Assembly: GCA_022702705.1 (NCBI GenBank)
Contig: CM040428.1
Coordinates: forward strand, 96,234,805 to 96,298,804
Length of the DNA: 64,000 bases
Reading direction: 5' to 3'
Origin: Papilionanthe hookeriana x Papilionanthe teres
Lineage: Eukaryota; Streptophyta; Magnoliopsida; Asparagales; Orchidaceae
The notes below the pieces were generated by a model, which was given only the letters and a program-made list of their open reading frames with translations, did not search any database and was not told the origin of the DNA. Shown here in pieces: positions 45,304 through 58,992 of this stretch. Position 1 is the first letter of the stretch, and each line of letters begins with the position of its first letter. The position numbers were made by a program, and so were the translations under genes.

Positions 45304-46927
45304 TTATTCTAAGGCTTTAACAAATGGAATGTTCATTGTAAGCTTCTTAAATATCTCCAAGAATGTTTAAAATTGTTTATCCAATTTTTGTTATCGAAGT
45401 CTCTGAGGAAATGGAGGTGGTGGCTTTTCTAAATAAACCTTTGGTGGAGAAATAGGTCATTCCAAACCTTTCGAAGCGTCCTCTTTTAGTTTTTCAATTT
45501 CTTCTTTCTCTACTTCAGTTTCATTTTGAACTCTGCCTTCCTACTCTCTTCCACTTCTCAATTGAACATATTGTACTTTCTCTTTAGTCTTATCTCTTAG
45601 ATTTACTTCAGTATTATGAGGAAGTGTTCCTTGGGATCTATTACTTAATGAATTGACAAGTTGTCCCAATTAATTCTCAATATTTCTGATTGTAGCTCCT
45701 TGACATTGTAACTGATTTCCCATTTGTAACACCACTTCTTTAATAGACAACTTCTTCTCCTAAAAATTTGAAGTATTATTAAAACGTAGAGGATATGTCG
45801 GTCTATAATTATTATTCCCTTGTTTGTTCCAGTTTCCCAATGGGTTTACTTGGTTGTTCCCCCCATTGTTGATTAATACCACCCTGATTAATGGTATTCC
45901 AATTAAAGTTTGGATGGTTTTTCCAACCTCGGTTGTAATAATTGGAATATGGGTTATTATGTTTACTTATGGCATTCAAGGTTTTTGGTGAAGTTTGAGA
46001 ATTAACCATTTGGCCTAATGAATTTTCTTCAATCATGGAAATTGGCTGAGAATAATTCATCCCAAATTAGTTTATCTTCCTTAAAACTGCAGCAACTTGA
46101 TTTGCTTGCATCGCAAAAGCATCATTTTCATGAATATTGGCAAGCTTTGTAGTATTTAACCATTCAGAAGGCCATTAAAAATTATAAGTAGTCATTTCAT
46201 CAATTAAAGCATAAGCATCAGCAAACTGTTTAAACATCAATGAACTACGAGCAGCAACATCGATAATAGATCTATGTGATCCAACTAATTCATTATAAAA
46301 GGTCTGAATTGTTAACCAATCTGGTATCGAATGATGTGGACACTTTCTTAAGAGATTTTTAAAATGTTCCCATGCCTCAAATATAGATTCCCCGTCAAAT
46401 TGATAAAAAGATGTGATATCATTTCTAAGCTTCGCAGTCTTTGATGGTGGAAAATATTTAGCAAGGAGTTTTTGTGCTAAATCACCCCAAGTTCTGATAG
46501 ATCCAAGTGCTAACAAATTTAACCAAATCTTAGCTTTATCCGTCAGTGAAAAAGGAAAATGTCTAAGTCTAATAGCATCATCCTAAAAACCATCTTATTT
46601 AAAGTAGCACACAATTCTAAAAAATTGGCAAGTTGTAAATTAGGATATTCAGTTGGTGGTCCCCAAACTGATTATTAGATATTAAGTTCAAATGAATTAG
46701 CAGCTACAGTAGATGGTTGAATATTACCATGAATTTCATCCACTGTAGGGTTAGCATAATCTCTTAAAGGTTTAAATTTTTGATGGATTTCAACATTTTG
46801 ATGGTCTTGATTTTCCATTTCTTGAATATTTTTATCTTTTTCTATATTTTAATTTTTATAATTTTTTCATAGTACTCTGTAATTCAGAATCGTAAAGTAC
46901 AAGTCCCTCAGAACCTGAACTATGCAT
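45304..46927 (-). pseudogene. E2 Athila gag, decayed
   Basis: ATG at 46,927 reads MHSSGSEGLVLYDSEL. Further in: S-I-R-T-W-G-D-L-A-Q-K-L-L-A-K-Y-F-P-P-S-K (near 46,450-46,510), Asn-rich N-P-Y-S-N-Y-Y-N (45,950), PPPPFPQRL (near 45,410). Stops at 46,854, 46,585, 46,175 and others. Confidence 0.85.
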
Positions 46928-46994
46928 TCAAAATTAACAAAATAAAATAAAACACACTAATAAAAACAATGAAAAGTAAAAACATAATTTTACT

Positions 46995-48335
46995 TAAAAT
47001 TTCTTTAAATAATATTTTAATTAATTATTTATTATATGGGTTATTACTCAAGTATACATATCGTTTATCGAGTAATATAGGACTTTTTTATTAAAACCCG
47101 TGATATCAAAACCACAAGGAAATGTCTAAAATTTAAAAAAAATAAGAAAAATAACTTTTTAGATTTTAAAATTATTTTGTAAAGTAAGTTTTAAGATATA
47201 AAGTTTTTCAATTTTTTTTTTGTCTTTTCCGAATAAAAAGTAAAGCGACCAAATAAAGTTAACACAACTATAAAATAGTATGAAAGCGAATGAAAATAAA
47301 ATATATTTTCCTCTTTCAATGAATCAGTAATAATTCTGAAATTGCATTGTGGATGTATTTAAAATGTGTTGTGCCAAATAGAAGCAATTATATTCTTTAC
47401 CCTTACTTGGTTCTATAAAGAACATTAGTTAATTTGATGATTCGAAATCTTGTAGATAGGTTAGGCAGGGAAGATACTAGCTCTCACTCTAGAGTTCCCT
47501 TGATTCCCTCTACATGAGGACTAACATCTCTTAACAAAATTTTTCACATCAAACCAAATTTGGGGACTTTAGCCTGTCACTCTAAAGTCCTCTAATTTTA
47601 CACCCCCATTATAAGCATATCTTCATATTTATTTGCACTCAACCAAATCGACTACAATTTTCATCCATACAATTGCATGTGATTCTTTCTAATTATTGAT
47701 TGAGACAGTATCACAATGGATCTTACATAATCTCCCAACAAATTTTAATAACTTAATTAGCCAAATCAAGAAGTAAATGAAGTGCAAGTTTTGAATCATC
47801 ACAACTTCTTCCATCATTGAAATCCTATACTTGACACAACTTCCTTCCATAATTTAATTACTTCATCATTTAAAAGGAAAAAGATAAAGAAAACTAATCA
47901 GAATCCATGGAGACAACACAATCACAACTTGATTTGAATGTAGAAATCATAGTAAAAACACAATAATTCTTATTATAAAATCAAATGTAAAATAAAGTTA
48001 AACACTTATCTAAAAATCCTCTCCTCAAGACCCTTGATGTTCCTTTGAAACTTTGCTTTCCCTTTACAAGACACAATAGATGTTGGCACCCAACTCTATT
48101 GACTCCAAATCTCTATTCAACTCTTAATAAAAACTAGATACAATTGATAATAAAAGTGGTGAAGTGGAAAGGTGTGCTCTTAAAAACTCTCTAACATAAA
48201 CTTGACTCTTAACACTAATCACACCCTCTAACAACAACCATTTTTCTGATTATCAAGTCTTCTTTTTAAAATTTTCCAAAAGGTGTCTTGGTTTCTCCTC
48301 AAAATATGTCCAGATTTAATATATCCACAAAGAAT
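46995..48335 (-). mobile_element. E2 5' LTR, truncated
   Basis: Homologous to the 3' LTR (33,415-34,760), but homology stops at about 48,335 (ATGCATCCA), so roughly the first 330 bp of U3, including the GC-rich cassette, are missing. No tRNA-Asp PBS is visible between the LTR and gag. Confidence 0.75.
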
Positions 48336-48344
48336 GCATCCATC

Positions 48345-49200
48345 TTAAAAAGCTCCTAATCTCACTTATATTTGTTGTGCATTGTAAATAGTGATCACTT
48401 GAATTTTTACAGGGTCTACTTCCATATTTATTTATGAAATATGATGTCCTAAAACAATTTCTCTTGCTACCATAAATTGGCATTTTTCTCAATTAAGGAC
48501 TAAGTTTGTTTCTTCACAGCATTTAAGAACTTTAAATAAATGTTCTAAACATAATTCAAATGAAATTATTCTAAAAGAAAATGTACCAAAAGGACTGGTA
48601 AAGTTGTTTTCTCTTGATCCTCAGGAGCAATATGTATTTGGTGTTAATCAGTATATTCATCTAGAAAAAAAATGTATTTATGCCAAGCTAGTCTATCCTA
48701 CATTTCATCAAGAAAGGGAAGTGAAAAATGATATTTCCTGGTGGAAAGATTTAATTTTCTATAATCAATGCATATTCACCATCTCGTAACTTATCTTGTT
48801 GGTATTAATTCATTTTGTTCAAGAACAGTTATAGTTACTCCTCTTTTCTTAGGAGCACAGTGAATAAAACTAACCCATGCACTATCTGAATAGGGTAGAT
48901 AATTTTAGCCTCTAACCACTTTAAAATTATTTTCTTAACAACTTATGTCATAATATGATTTAATCTCATTTGAGGATCTACCCTAGGTTTGCAGCATTCT
49001 TCCAAATGGATTCTAAGCATAGAAATAGAAGGATTGATTCCTTTAATATTAGCTATGTTCCATTCAAAGGATTTTTTATATTTCTTTAAAGTTTCAAGCA
49101 AAATCTCTTCTTCTTCTGTAGTTATTTTTGAGGAAATTATAATAAGCAAAGTTGAGGAATCACCTAAAAGACATATTTTAAATGTTCGCGTTGTAACTTC
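48345..49200 (-). pseudogene. E3 RT fragment, deleted active site
   Basis: Athila RT from N-I-K-G-I-N-P-S-I-S-M-L-R-I (about 49,030) to the RT/RNase H border, where E3 is cut off against the E2 LTR. Comparison with E2 41,553-41,690 shows a loss of about 118 bp near 48,567, which removes the F-M-D-D motif. Confidence 0.75.
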
Positions 49201-50000
49201 AATTCAAGTTCATGAGGTTTTTCAATTGATGGACGAAAAGATTCATCTTTCTTCATCATGTACAAAACTTCAAAAATTTCTTGAATATAATTAAAATCTT
49301 CCTCATTAAAATCATCAGATTATTGTCCTTCCTCTTCTTTCTTGTGTTCCAACTTTTCAGTTTCAAATTTGTCTTTATTTGTTGCTTTGAAATGACATTC
49401 ACTCAGATATATCATTACATCCATCCTGAAACATTCGACATCTTTACCTTTTGCAAGATATTTCATTGATTTTGAAATATTAGAAGTCAAAATTTGATCA
49501 TTAACTTGAATAGTTACTTCCTTATTCTGCGCATCTATCATCACTCTTCCTGTAACTAGGAAAGGACTACCTAAAATAATATGTATCTCTTTATCTTCCT
49601 CTATATTTAACACAATAAAATAAAAAAGAAAGATAATTTATCCACTTTTACTAAAACATTTTCTACAACTCCTTTAGGATATGCTATCGAATGATCTGTT
49701 AACTGCAGAGTTATAGTAGTCGGGGTTATTTCTCCTAATCCTAGTTTTTTAAATATAGATAATGGCATAAGGTTAATGCTTGCACCTAAACCACATAAAG
49801 CTTCCCCATAAAATATATCTTTGATTTCACATGGAATTGTGAAGTTATAAGGATCTTCAAGCTTTTTAGGAAGCTTTTTTTTAATTATCACACTACATTC
49901 TTCACTAAGTGCAACATTCTCGTTATCTTTAAACTTCCTTTTTCTGTTGAGAATATCCTTCATAAACTTTACATAGCTTGACATTTGTTCTAAGGCTTCA
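49201..50000 (-). pseudogene. E3 linker and aspartic protease, catalytic Asp lost
   Basis: The protease portion (to about 49,607) continues an open frame that begins in gag at 50,242. The active site reads C-G-L-G-A-S instead of C-D-L-G-A-S: the codon at 49,790-49,792 is GGT, one transition from GAT. The linker (49,320-49,613) carries the I-I-L-G-S-P-F-L-V-T-G-R end in a second frame. Confidence 0.8.
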
Positions 50001-51600
50001 GCAAATGGAATATTAATTGTAAGTTTCTTAAAAATTTCCAAGAACTTTGAAAATTGCTTATCCAACTTTTGTTGTTGAAGTCTCTGAGGAAATGGTGGTG
50101 GTGGCTTTTCTAAATCAATTTTGGGTGAAGAAATGGGTATTTCCAAACCTTTTGGAGCGCTTTCTTTTGGTTCTTCAATCTCTTCTTTCTCTACTTCAAT
50201 CTCTTTTTGAACTCTACCTTCCAACTTTCTTCCACTTTTCAATTGTATAGCTTTTACTTGCTCTTATTTTATCTCTTGGATTTATCTTTATATTATTAGG
50301 AAGTGTTCCTTGAAATCTATTACTTAACTATTTGGCTTTTTGTCCCAATTGTAGCTCCTTGACCTTGCAATTGATTTCCCATTTATAAAACCACTTCTTC
50401 TGTTGACAACTTCTTCTCCTTAATTGTGAAGTACTGTTAAAACTTGGAGGATAAGTAGGTCTATAATTATTATTACCTTGGTTATTCAAATCCCTAATCG
50501 GTTTACTTGAATGTTCCCCTTTTGTTGATTACTACCACCTTGATTATTATTACTATTCTAGTTAAATTCTGGATGGTTATTCCATCCAAGGTTATAATAA
50601 TTGGAATATCGGTTATTAGGCTTATTTACGGCATTCAAAGTTTCCAATGATGTTTGAGAATCTACCATTTAGCCTAATGAATTTTCTTTAATCATTGAAA
50701 TTCATTGAGAAAAATTCATTTCAAATTGGTCTATCTTCCTTGAAGTTGCAGCAACTTGATTTGTTAACATTTCAAAAGCATCACATTCATGAATACTGGC
50801 TACCTTCTTTAGATTTACACACTCATAAGGACATTAAAAATTATTTTTAGTCATTTCTTCAATTTAAGCATATGCGTCGATAAAATATTTAGACATCAAT
50901 GAACTACCAGCAACAGCATAGATAATAGATCTAAGAGATCCAACTAATCCATTATAAAAAGTTTGAATTATTAAACAATCTGGTATCGAATGATGTGGAC
51001 ACTTTCTTAGGAGATCTTTAAAATGTTCCCATGCTTAATAAATAGATTCACCTTCAAACATACAAAAAATGTAATATCATTTCTAAGCTTAGCAGTTTTT
51101 TATGGTGAAAAATATTTAGCAAGAAAATTTTGTGCTAAATCACCCCAAGTTCTGATAGATCCAGGTGTTAAAAAATTTAACTACAACTTAGTTTTATCCT
51201 TTAATGAAAAAGGAAAATGTCTAAGTCTAATAACATCATCCGAAACACCATCATATATAAATGTAGCACACAATTCTAGAAATTTGACAATTTGTAAATT
51301 TAGATCTTCAGTTGATGCTCCCCCAAACTGATTATTAAAAACCATTTGGATAATAGCAGTTTTAAGTTCAAATGAATTAGTCGCTATAGTAGGATTTTTA
51401 ATATTACCATTAAATTCATTTATTGTAGGGTTAGCATAATCCCTTAAAAGAGTAAAGTCTTGATGGATTTCAGCATTTTGATTGATTTGATTTACCATTT
51501 CTTGAATATTGTCTTTTTCTTAATTTTTAATTTTTCTAATTTTTCTTGTAGTTCTTTCTAATTAGAATTGTAAAGCACTAGTCCTTCAGAACTTGAACTA
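50001..51600 (-). pseudogene. E3 Athila gag, decayed, start codon lost
   Basis: C-terminus P-P-P-P-F-P-Q-R-L near 50,085; N-terminal half at 51,181-51,498 reads FELKTAIIQMVFNNQFGG and L-E-L-C-A-T-F-I-Y. The S-S-S-E-G-L-V-L-Y start region (about 51,570-51,600) has no in-frame ATG. Several frameshifts. Confidence 0.82.
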
Positions 51601-51763
51601 CACACACTATTGTAAAACACAATAAAATAAAATCACACAACAAAAACAACAATTTTCTAAAATAAATCTAACAATTTTAAATAAAATTTTAAAATAGTAA
51701 AAATTAGTTTTTCTTAAAATTTTCATCTCAAATATTATTTTAACTTTCTTTTTTTTTTACTTT

Positions 51764-51780
51764 CCTTGGTAACGACACCA
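51764..51780 (-). other. E3 tRNA-Asp primer-binding site, transition-decayed
   Basis: - strand TGGTGTCGTTACCAAGG versus the tRNA-Asp complement TGGCGCCGTTGCCGGGG. All five differences are C-to-T or G-to-A. Confidence 0.8.
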
Positions 51781-51786
51781 AAAACA

Positions 51787-53576
51787 TGATCCCGAAATAT
51801 TTATACTTACGTTTTATATATGAATTGATACTTCTCTTTAAAGATATTATAAGATGGGATACTACACAAGTATACGTATCATTATGAAGTAATATAGGAC
51901 TTTCTAATTAAGCCCCGAGATATCGAACACACACGAAAAGTGTTAAATAAAGAAAATAGAAAAATAACTTTTTTACTTTTTAAGAAAGATCTTACCCAAA
52001 CTAATGATAAAATTTTAGGAAAGAAAATTTGATTATTTTTGTTAATTTTTATAATTAGAAATGAAAGTAAACAAGTACTTTAACTAGATTTTTGTAAGAT
52101 GAAAGTAAATGCAAATAAAATATATTTCTCCTTATTATGAATCAGTAACAAATCATGAAATTATTATTGTGGATGTATCTAAAATGTGTTATGCCAAATA
52201 GGAGTAATTATATTCTTTACCCTTACTAGAGATGCTATAATGAACATAGATTAATCTATTGCTTTATAAATCTTGAAGACGGCTTAGGCAGGAAAAATAC
52301 TAGCTCTCACTCTAGAGTTTCCTCTTCTTCCTCCACCTGGAGGCTAACATCTAGTACCAAAACATAAAATAAAAAATTGAATTGGGGGATTTAGCCTATC
52401 ACTCTAAAGTCCTCTAATTCTACACCCATCAAAATGTATCTCCCCATTTATTTGTACTCAACCATCTGGATTACATTCTCACCCATTTAATCACATGTAT
52501 TCTTTCCAATCGTTGATTGAGACATTACCATACCGGTTCTTAAATGTTCTCACAAGATATATTGACATCTTAATTAACCAAATTAAGAAGTTATTGAAGT
52601 GCAAGATTCTAAATCATCAGAACTTCTTCCAAATTTGATTTCCTATACTTCACACAGCATCCTTCTATAACTTTATTACTTCACCATTTTAAGGAAAAAG
52701 ATAAAGAAAACTACTCAGAATTTAAGGAGAAAATACAATCACAACTTGGTTTAAAAGTAGAAATCATAGTGAAAACACAAGAAGTCATAATTAAAATCAA
52801 ATGTAATAACAAAGATAATGACTTATCTGTAAATTCTCTCCACCAAAAACTTTAAGTTCCATTGAAAATTTTGGTTTTCCTTACAATACTTCTTAGAGGT
52901 TGGCGCCAACCTCTAAGATCTTCAATTCTCACTTCTAATCCTAAGACAAACCATCTTAAAGTAAGTAGAAATGGTGAAATGGAGTGGTGTGTTACTAAAA
53001 TAACTCTCTAATAATAAACATAAAACAACACCCTCCAAAAACAACCATTTTTTTGAATTATAAGCCCTCTTTTTATAATTTTCCAACAGGTGTCTTCATA
53101 CCTCTTCAAATTGTGTCCAGATTCAATGAATCCTCCAAGAGATGCATCCATTCAACAGTAATTTGAAATAATTTTGGTGCCACTAGGTTTTTTCCCACGT
53201 TTGTACTAAGAGATGCCTCAAACACCCCTTCAAAATGACGCCAAAAATTAAATAACTCATCTTTAGTAACTGTCGCGCTTGAGCACGAGGTCTTGGGGCT
53301 TAAACGCGGGTCTTCTGGTGTGTAAGCTCCAGGTCTGAGCGCATAGCTGCGGGGCTCTAGCTTGTAAGCCCCTTCGGGGCGCTTAACGACCACAGATTAA
53401 TTTGGCACCTTTCTTCATTTTTGCTCCAATTTTGATCATTTTTCACTCCTTTCATCACATTTATCTATTTAATCATACCTGCAAAAAATACACAAAATAC
53501 CTTCCATTAAAGTGTAAAATCAACAAAAATAGGTATCAAAATGTGTATAAAAATACTATAAAATTTAGGTGTATCA
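51787..53576 (-). mobile_element. E3 5' LTR
   Basis: 1,790 bp: starts TGATACACC at 53,576 and ends ..GGGATCA at 51,787 on the - strand. Contains the GC-rich cassette (53,272-53,393) and the CTTGTGTAGTATC-type end shared with E2. Followed by the PBS after 6 bp. Confidence 0.85.
53272..53393. repeat. E3 GC-rich hairpin cassette (LTR U3)
   Basis: GCCCCTTCGGGGC (stem GCCCC/GGGGC) with CGCTTGAGCACGAGG, GGGGCTTAAACGCGGG and GAGCGCATAGCTGCGGGG. Same U3 position as in E1, E2 and E4 but a third sequence type. Confidence 0.8.
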
Positions 53577-56500
53577 ATGCTCCTGGATTTTCATCATCTT
53601 GAGTGCAATAAATCCTTCAGCTTTTAACTAGCCAGTACATTACAAAAAAGTCTTCACTTGACACCATAATAATGATAAGTAGAGAGTTTGATGGCCAAAT
53701 GTGATTAGAGGTGCCATTAGTTACGTCATAACGTGGCACCTACAAAGTTTCAGGGGTTAAAAATTGTTTGCTTATAGATCCTTTTCCTTAGTACAAGCTA
53801 TGACACCTAGTAGTCTAACCTATGCTTCTAAAATGGACTAATCTAGGATTTGTATGTTCCTCGATATTGTTTCTATGCTGACTATATGATGGTTAAAAGT
53901 TAATCTACCTATGTGGTTATTTTTATTTCTTAAATTAGTGTGTATTAAATTATTATTTTGGATTTGATGTTTGTGATTTTTGCAATAAGATTGTCATAAT
54001 TTTTTTCTAGACTTGATGTTTTACATCAGTTTTCTAAATTGATATTATCCATTTAGATTTGTCCTTATGTTCAGTTTTAAATTTTGAGTGTGAAATTTTA
54101 CATTAAAGTTCATATGACAACGGCAAGCATATTTGAAAGTAAAAATGTATTTAAAGGATTTTTTAAATTTCATGTGATTTGAAGGTTTTAAGTGTTTTAA
54201 ATGTTAGAGGTACAAAAATTTTATTTGTTTTTTAAATCCTTGAACACTATTAATTAATTTTTATTTAGCTTAAAGGTTCAATTTATTTTATTTTATCTTT
54301 ATATAATTTAATGTATTTTAATATCTTAAGTTGCTTGATTTGAATTTAAAGTGTTTAAATATTTTATTTCATTTAGGTTTAAGTATTTTATGATTTTCAT
54401 TAGTGTAAGTGTTCAAGTTATTTTGTTTGAATGTTTATGTTATTTGACTTAATTAAAGTTTATATTTAAATATTTTAGTTTAAATTTAAATTATTATAAA
54501 TTATTATGAAATTTAGTTTTAAATGTATTAAATTAACATTAAATATTTTTAATTGTATTTAAATTTTTTAAATTAATTTTACATTATTTACAAACTATTT
54601 AAATTAATTAAAACTATCTTTATAGTATGTTATGTTTTATTTAAATTGTTTTATGTTTTATTTAAAATGTTTTGAATTATTTTAAAAGTGACTTTAATGT
54701 TCATTTAAGTTTATTTAAACTGTTGTAAAATTGCTTTAAAACTTCACTTTTAATTATTTTATGTTTATTAACTTTTATTTTTCATTGTGTTAAAATTCAA
54801 TTTAAATTTTTTTAGTTATCAGTTTTAAATTTAGCTTCTTTTAATTATTTTTAAAACTACTATCTTAAAACGTTTTGAATTTTGAATTTTCTCAAGTAAA
54901 TGTTTTTAACCTTCCTTTTAACCATATAAAATTGCAAATTTATATTTTATATTTATTATTATTTTCACGCGGATAACCTACATTTGAGAGTTCCTTTTAA
55001 TCCTTTTTCCTTAAAACACTACGAGGAAATCTATATGAATTTATTTATATATGCACATAACTGCACATTGTATGGATTTAGAATGAACTAAACATCGAAT
55101 ACACATAATTACACATTAAATAGATTTAGAATGAACTAGGCATGGAATTTACTTACATGTTATATAGATTTAGAATAAACTAAGCAATGAATTTTACATT
55201 AGCACATAAAGGTGAATATTTTTTTTTAAGTAACATTCTCATAGAATTCTTCCTAATGGTCTCATAAGTATGGAATTTTCCTAAGGTGCTTAGAACATTA
55301 CATAGGCTCATAGACATGAAGACATTAGTTTTTGTTCACAATGGCTTACATGTCAGCTGAAAGATAAGATAAGAGCAGAAAGGGAAAAAGGAATTGTATA
55401 TTAATGAATAGAGGTACAAAATCAATGGAGAAAAAGAAGAAGAATAATGAAGAAGAGGATGAAGAAAAATGAAGAAGTAGTCTTCCAGTGGGAGGAAATT
55501 GGAGAACAATGAATGGGAAGAAGAAGCTAACCGAACTGAGGAAGGAGACTACCGAGCATTATAAGGTGAGAGGAGGTGAGGTATATATTGAGTGGAGAGG
55601 TTAGTAGCTTAAGGGACACGTCATTTTTTGACTGAAAATGAGCAAAATCCTATGGATTATCGGCGGTACGGGTTCACCACATAGTGGTGCGAGGGAGCCC
55701 AGGGAGAAGGGAGACTAGGGCATTGCTTTTGTTCTTTTTAAAAACTTCGCATCAGCAACTAGTCTATTTATATGTCATTGTATTATTCTATTTTTCAAAT
55801 AAATCTCCCTCTCAATCATAGAAATGACTCGAGGAGGAGAGGAATAAAAAAGAATAATATACGACAAAAATATTCAAACAAATTTAAGAAGAAACCTGGA
55901 AGGCTTATGTATAATCATCATGTAATAGACAGAGAGTATACGTCCAAAGCAAAATTGGACCATAATACCTCGAAACATGATATAAACGAATAAAATCCAT
56001 ACAACAGTCACCTATACCATAGAACTAAAAAGAATATTTTTGTTCTACGTTCAATGGCACTCCCAAATGAAAGCATTTCTTTGGCTAAATAAATAATGGA
56101 AGATACTTTTGAATACCTTTGAGAAAATGTGCCTTGCTTACATTATTATGATAATTGTTGAATAGTTTACCAAATGAATGGTTATTTTAAACAAGAGCAT
56201 CTTGCCATCATGGAACCTATACCATGCTTCATGGAAGAAGGTGAATCCCTCTTATCTACAAATGGATGGTGGCATGCCATGGAGTGAGGCCTTATGAAAT
56301 AATTGGTTCATGAAGTATGCTTGTCCCATTGCTTCAATGCTTAACCATAAGGATAGACAGGGAATCACCATATCTTAAATGGACAATAAGCTTCTCAATA
56401 AAATGGGGTAAAAGAAGTCATAAAGAATGAATGGACACGAAGAGGACTCATCAAGGAGATGGAAGAGAAATCCTGCTCAGATATAGATAACTGGGTAAGG

Positions 56501-57795
56501 ATATCATGGATCCATCATCCCAAGATATGTAGACCCTTAGTCTACCTGCTTGTGAAGGTAGTCAACCAAATCCAACCAAAGACACCTTTTCAGAAGTCCA
56601 TGAATTGTGTCATCCATAGAAACCTCGATAACAATAAGGTTAAGAGAAAAGGACTCTGATTCCCTATGACCCTATAGAGGTAGAGCTCAAATTGGTGGGA
56701 CTTATACTTGTCAATCAAAAGTCAAGGAAGCCATTATAAAGGAGAGATAAGAGAGGTTCAGCTACAATCATAACGCACTCCCATGAAAAGGATTTATTCC
56801 CCGTCTAAGTCTGGGAGCCTCTAACACCGTAATTCTACTAAAAGACCACTTAAGTATAAAACATATGCTTGGTTAGTCAGGTTGAAGAAATACAAGGGCT
56901 TATTCTTGATACATGTAAATATGATGCAATTATCTATCACAGTCATAATGTGGAGGCTCTATTAGAGATGACTTGGAAGATATCAATGCCAACCAACCCA
57001 TTTTGAAACTGTCTTGAAGGTCTTGCAGAAAGTAAACTAAGAAATAAAATACTAGATTGAAAATAAAGATATTTTAATCCTAAATTTTTGCTAAGTATAA
57101 TATTTTATTATTAAAATATTCATAAAAACAAAATATTTCATTTCTAAAGAGCCTAACTTTCATATCACAGGATTCCCAAGAAATCCACAATAAAAGAAAG
57201 ACATTGCACAAAGTAAACCAAGCCAAGATGAATAAATAAATAACAAGTTGGATTTCATTGAGTCGGCAACATATTCCAGGAAACAAAAAAGGCGGTATGC
57301 AAAATGCTTTGCATAAACATGTCTAGTCCTATCGATATACATTAAACATAGAATTATAGTACGAGACAATAGTAATCACATAGTTTACACATCAAACACC
57401 ATAGAACTCATGCCTATATGTATTTTAGAATAAACTCTCCGATGAATCTAAAATTACATATAAAATCCAAAAGAACACCGAAGTTACAACCAAAATATTA
57501 GCATTGGTTAATTTCATGCAATGCATTATGAACCATATTATTTGGAAGGAGAGCTAAGTAGCAAATATAAGTAGAAAGGGTTAGGTTTAAATCATTATGC
57601 TCTTTCTTGTTGGATATGACTCCCTATAGAAAACTAGCATAATATACTAGTGGAAAAGTCCACACTCGATAACCACATAAAGCTCCAAACAAAATTCTTA
57701 ACTAGGGTGTAAACCAAAGACCTGTAGCCATGACATGACAAATATTTACTACAATGTAGCCCTAGTCTAGCAACCCATCAAAACACAAGGTGGCC
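53577..57795. other. Unassigned AT-rich region
   Basis: No family recognised. 54,100-54,950 is extremely TTTAAA-rich low-complexity DNA. 55,400-55,560 is GA-rich. 55,660-55,710 is a GC-rich island with TTCACCACATAGTGGTG (palindromic), similar in style to the Athila cassettes. 55,760-57,060 has more balanced composition with short open frames (for example 56,459-56,659) that I cannot assign; it may be an old element interior. Confidence 0.5.
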
Positions 57796-58811
57796 TGATC
57801 CTGCAATTACTTGTATATTTATACTTGTGGTGATATGATTATAATTATATTTATGATATAAAATTATCTTCTTTTTAATGGCTCCAAAATTTTGATTCCA
57901 GAGAAAATAAGAATTCAACTGTTAGGGATTCTACACGAGTATACGTATCATTCTCAAGTAATATAGGACTTTCTGATTAAGCACAAAAATAGCGATCATA
58001 CGAGAAAGACATTTGGCTATTAGAAAATACAAAGGAATTAAATCACAAAAATTTATTTAGGAAAAGACACTTAAACAGTTTTAGATAATAGAAAACTTGA
58101 AAATGAGATTCTCTTTGGTATTTTCTTTTGTTTTTAAATAAAGTAAACAGTTAATTAACTATAATGAGATTTTTGTAAAATTAAAGAAGTATAGATGAAA
58201 ATATCTTTTTCCTTATCATGAATAAGTAATAAGTACCAGAGTTCTATTGTGGAATAATTTTTAGATTGTGTTGTGACAAATAAGAGCAGTATTATTCTTT
58301 ACTCTTACTAGAGATGCTATAAAGAACCCTGGCTAGTTTAAAGTTTGAATAGTTTTGAAGAAGGTTTTGATAGGGAGGATACTAGATCTAACTCTAGTGT
58401 TCCCTCCTTTCCCTCAACCTTGGGGCTAACTTCTCGCATCAAAACATATAACAATAAACCAATTGGAGCTTTAGTCTGTCACCCTAAAGTCCTCTAATTT
58501 TACACCCATCATTGTATATTTCCCTATTTATTTGCACAAAATTGTATGAATTACATTCTCATCCGTACAATCTCTAGTGATTTCTTCCAATAGTTGATTG
58601 AGTCAATACCTACAAGGATCTTACATGTTCTCACAACCAATGTTAACATCTTAATTGGCCAAACCAAGAAGTAAATGAAATGTGAGGATTGAATCAACTC
58701 AACTTATTTCGACATTAAATATTAATGCTTCCACAACTTTCATCCATCACTTAATTACTTTTTATTTTAAGGAAAGAAATAAAGATAACTACTTTGAATC
58801 ATTGGAGAAAA
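57796..58811 (-). mobile_element. LTR5: Athila LTR fragment
   Basis: On the - strand it ends ..GGATCA at 57,796 and contains GTATATT/CTCGTGTAGAATCC-type LTR-end words (57,925-57,975) and the body shared with E2 and E3 LTRs (CACCCTAAAGTCCTCTAATT). It is cut at 58,811, where E4 begins in opposite orientation. Confidence 0.75.
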
Positions 58812-58992
58812 TGATCCACTTAAAAATACCTATTTTTAAGCCTTATTTATGATTCAATTCTTAAGGATATTATGCTTTAATAAAAGTTATTTTTATGTTT
58901 TTGGATGTAGGTGATAAAAAAAGAGTTCAAGAAGGAAAAATGAGAAAAAAAGATCAAAAATAGAGCTAAAAAGTAAAGTTGCCAAAATTATA

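Noticed and set aside
57080..57369. Hydrophobic - strand frames of 68-69 aa
   Set aside because: Overlapping frames in AT-rich DNA, with no family match and no supporting signals.
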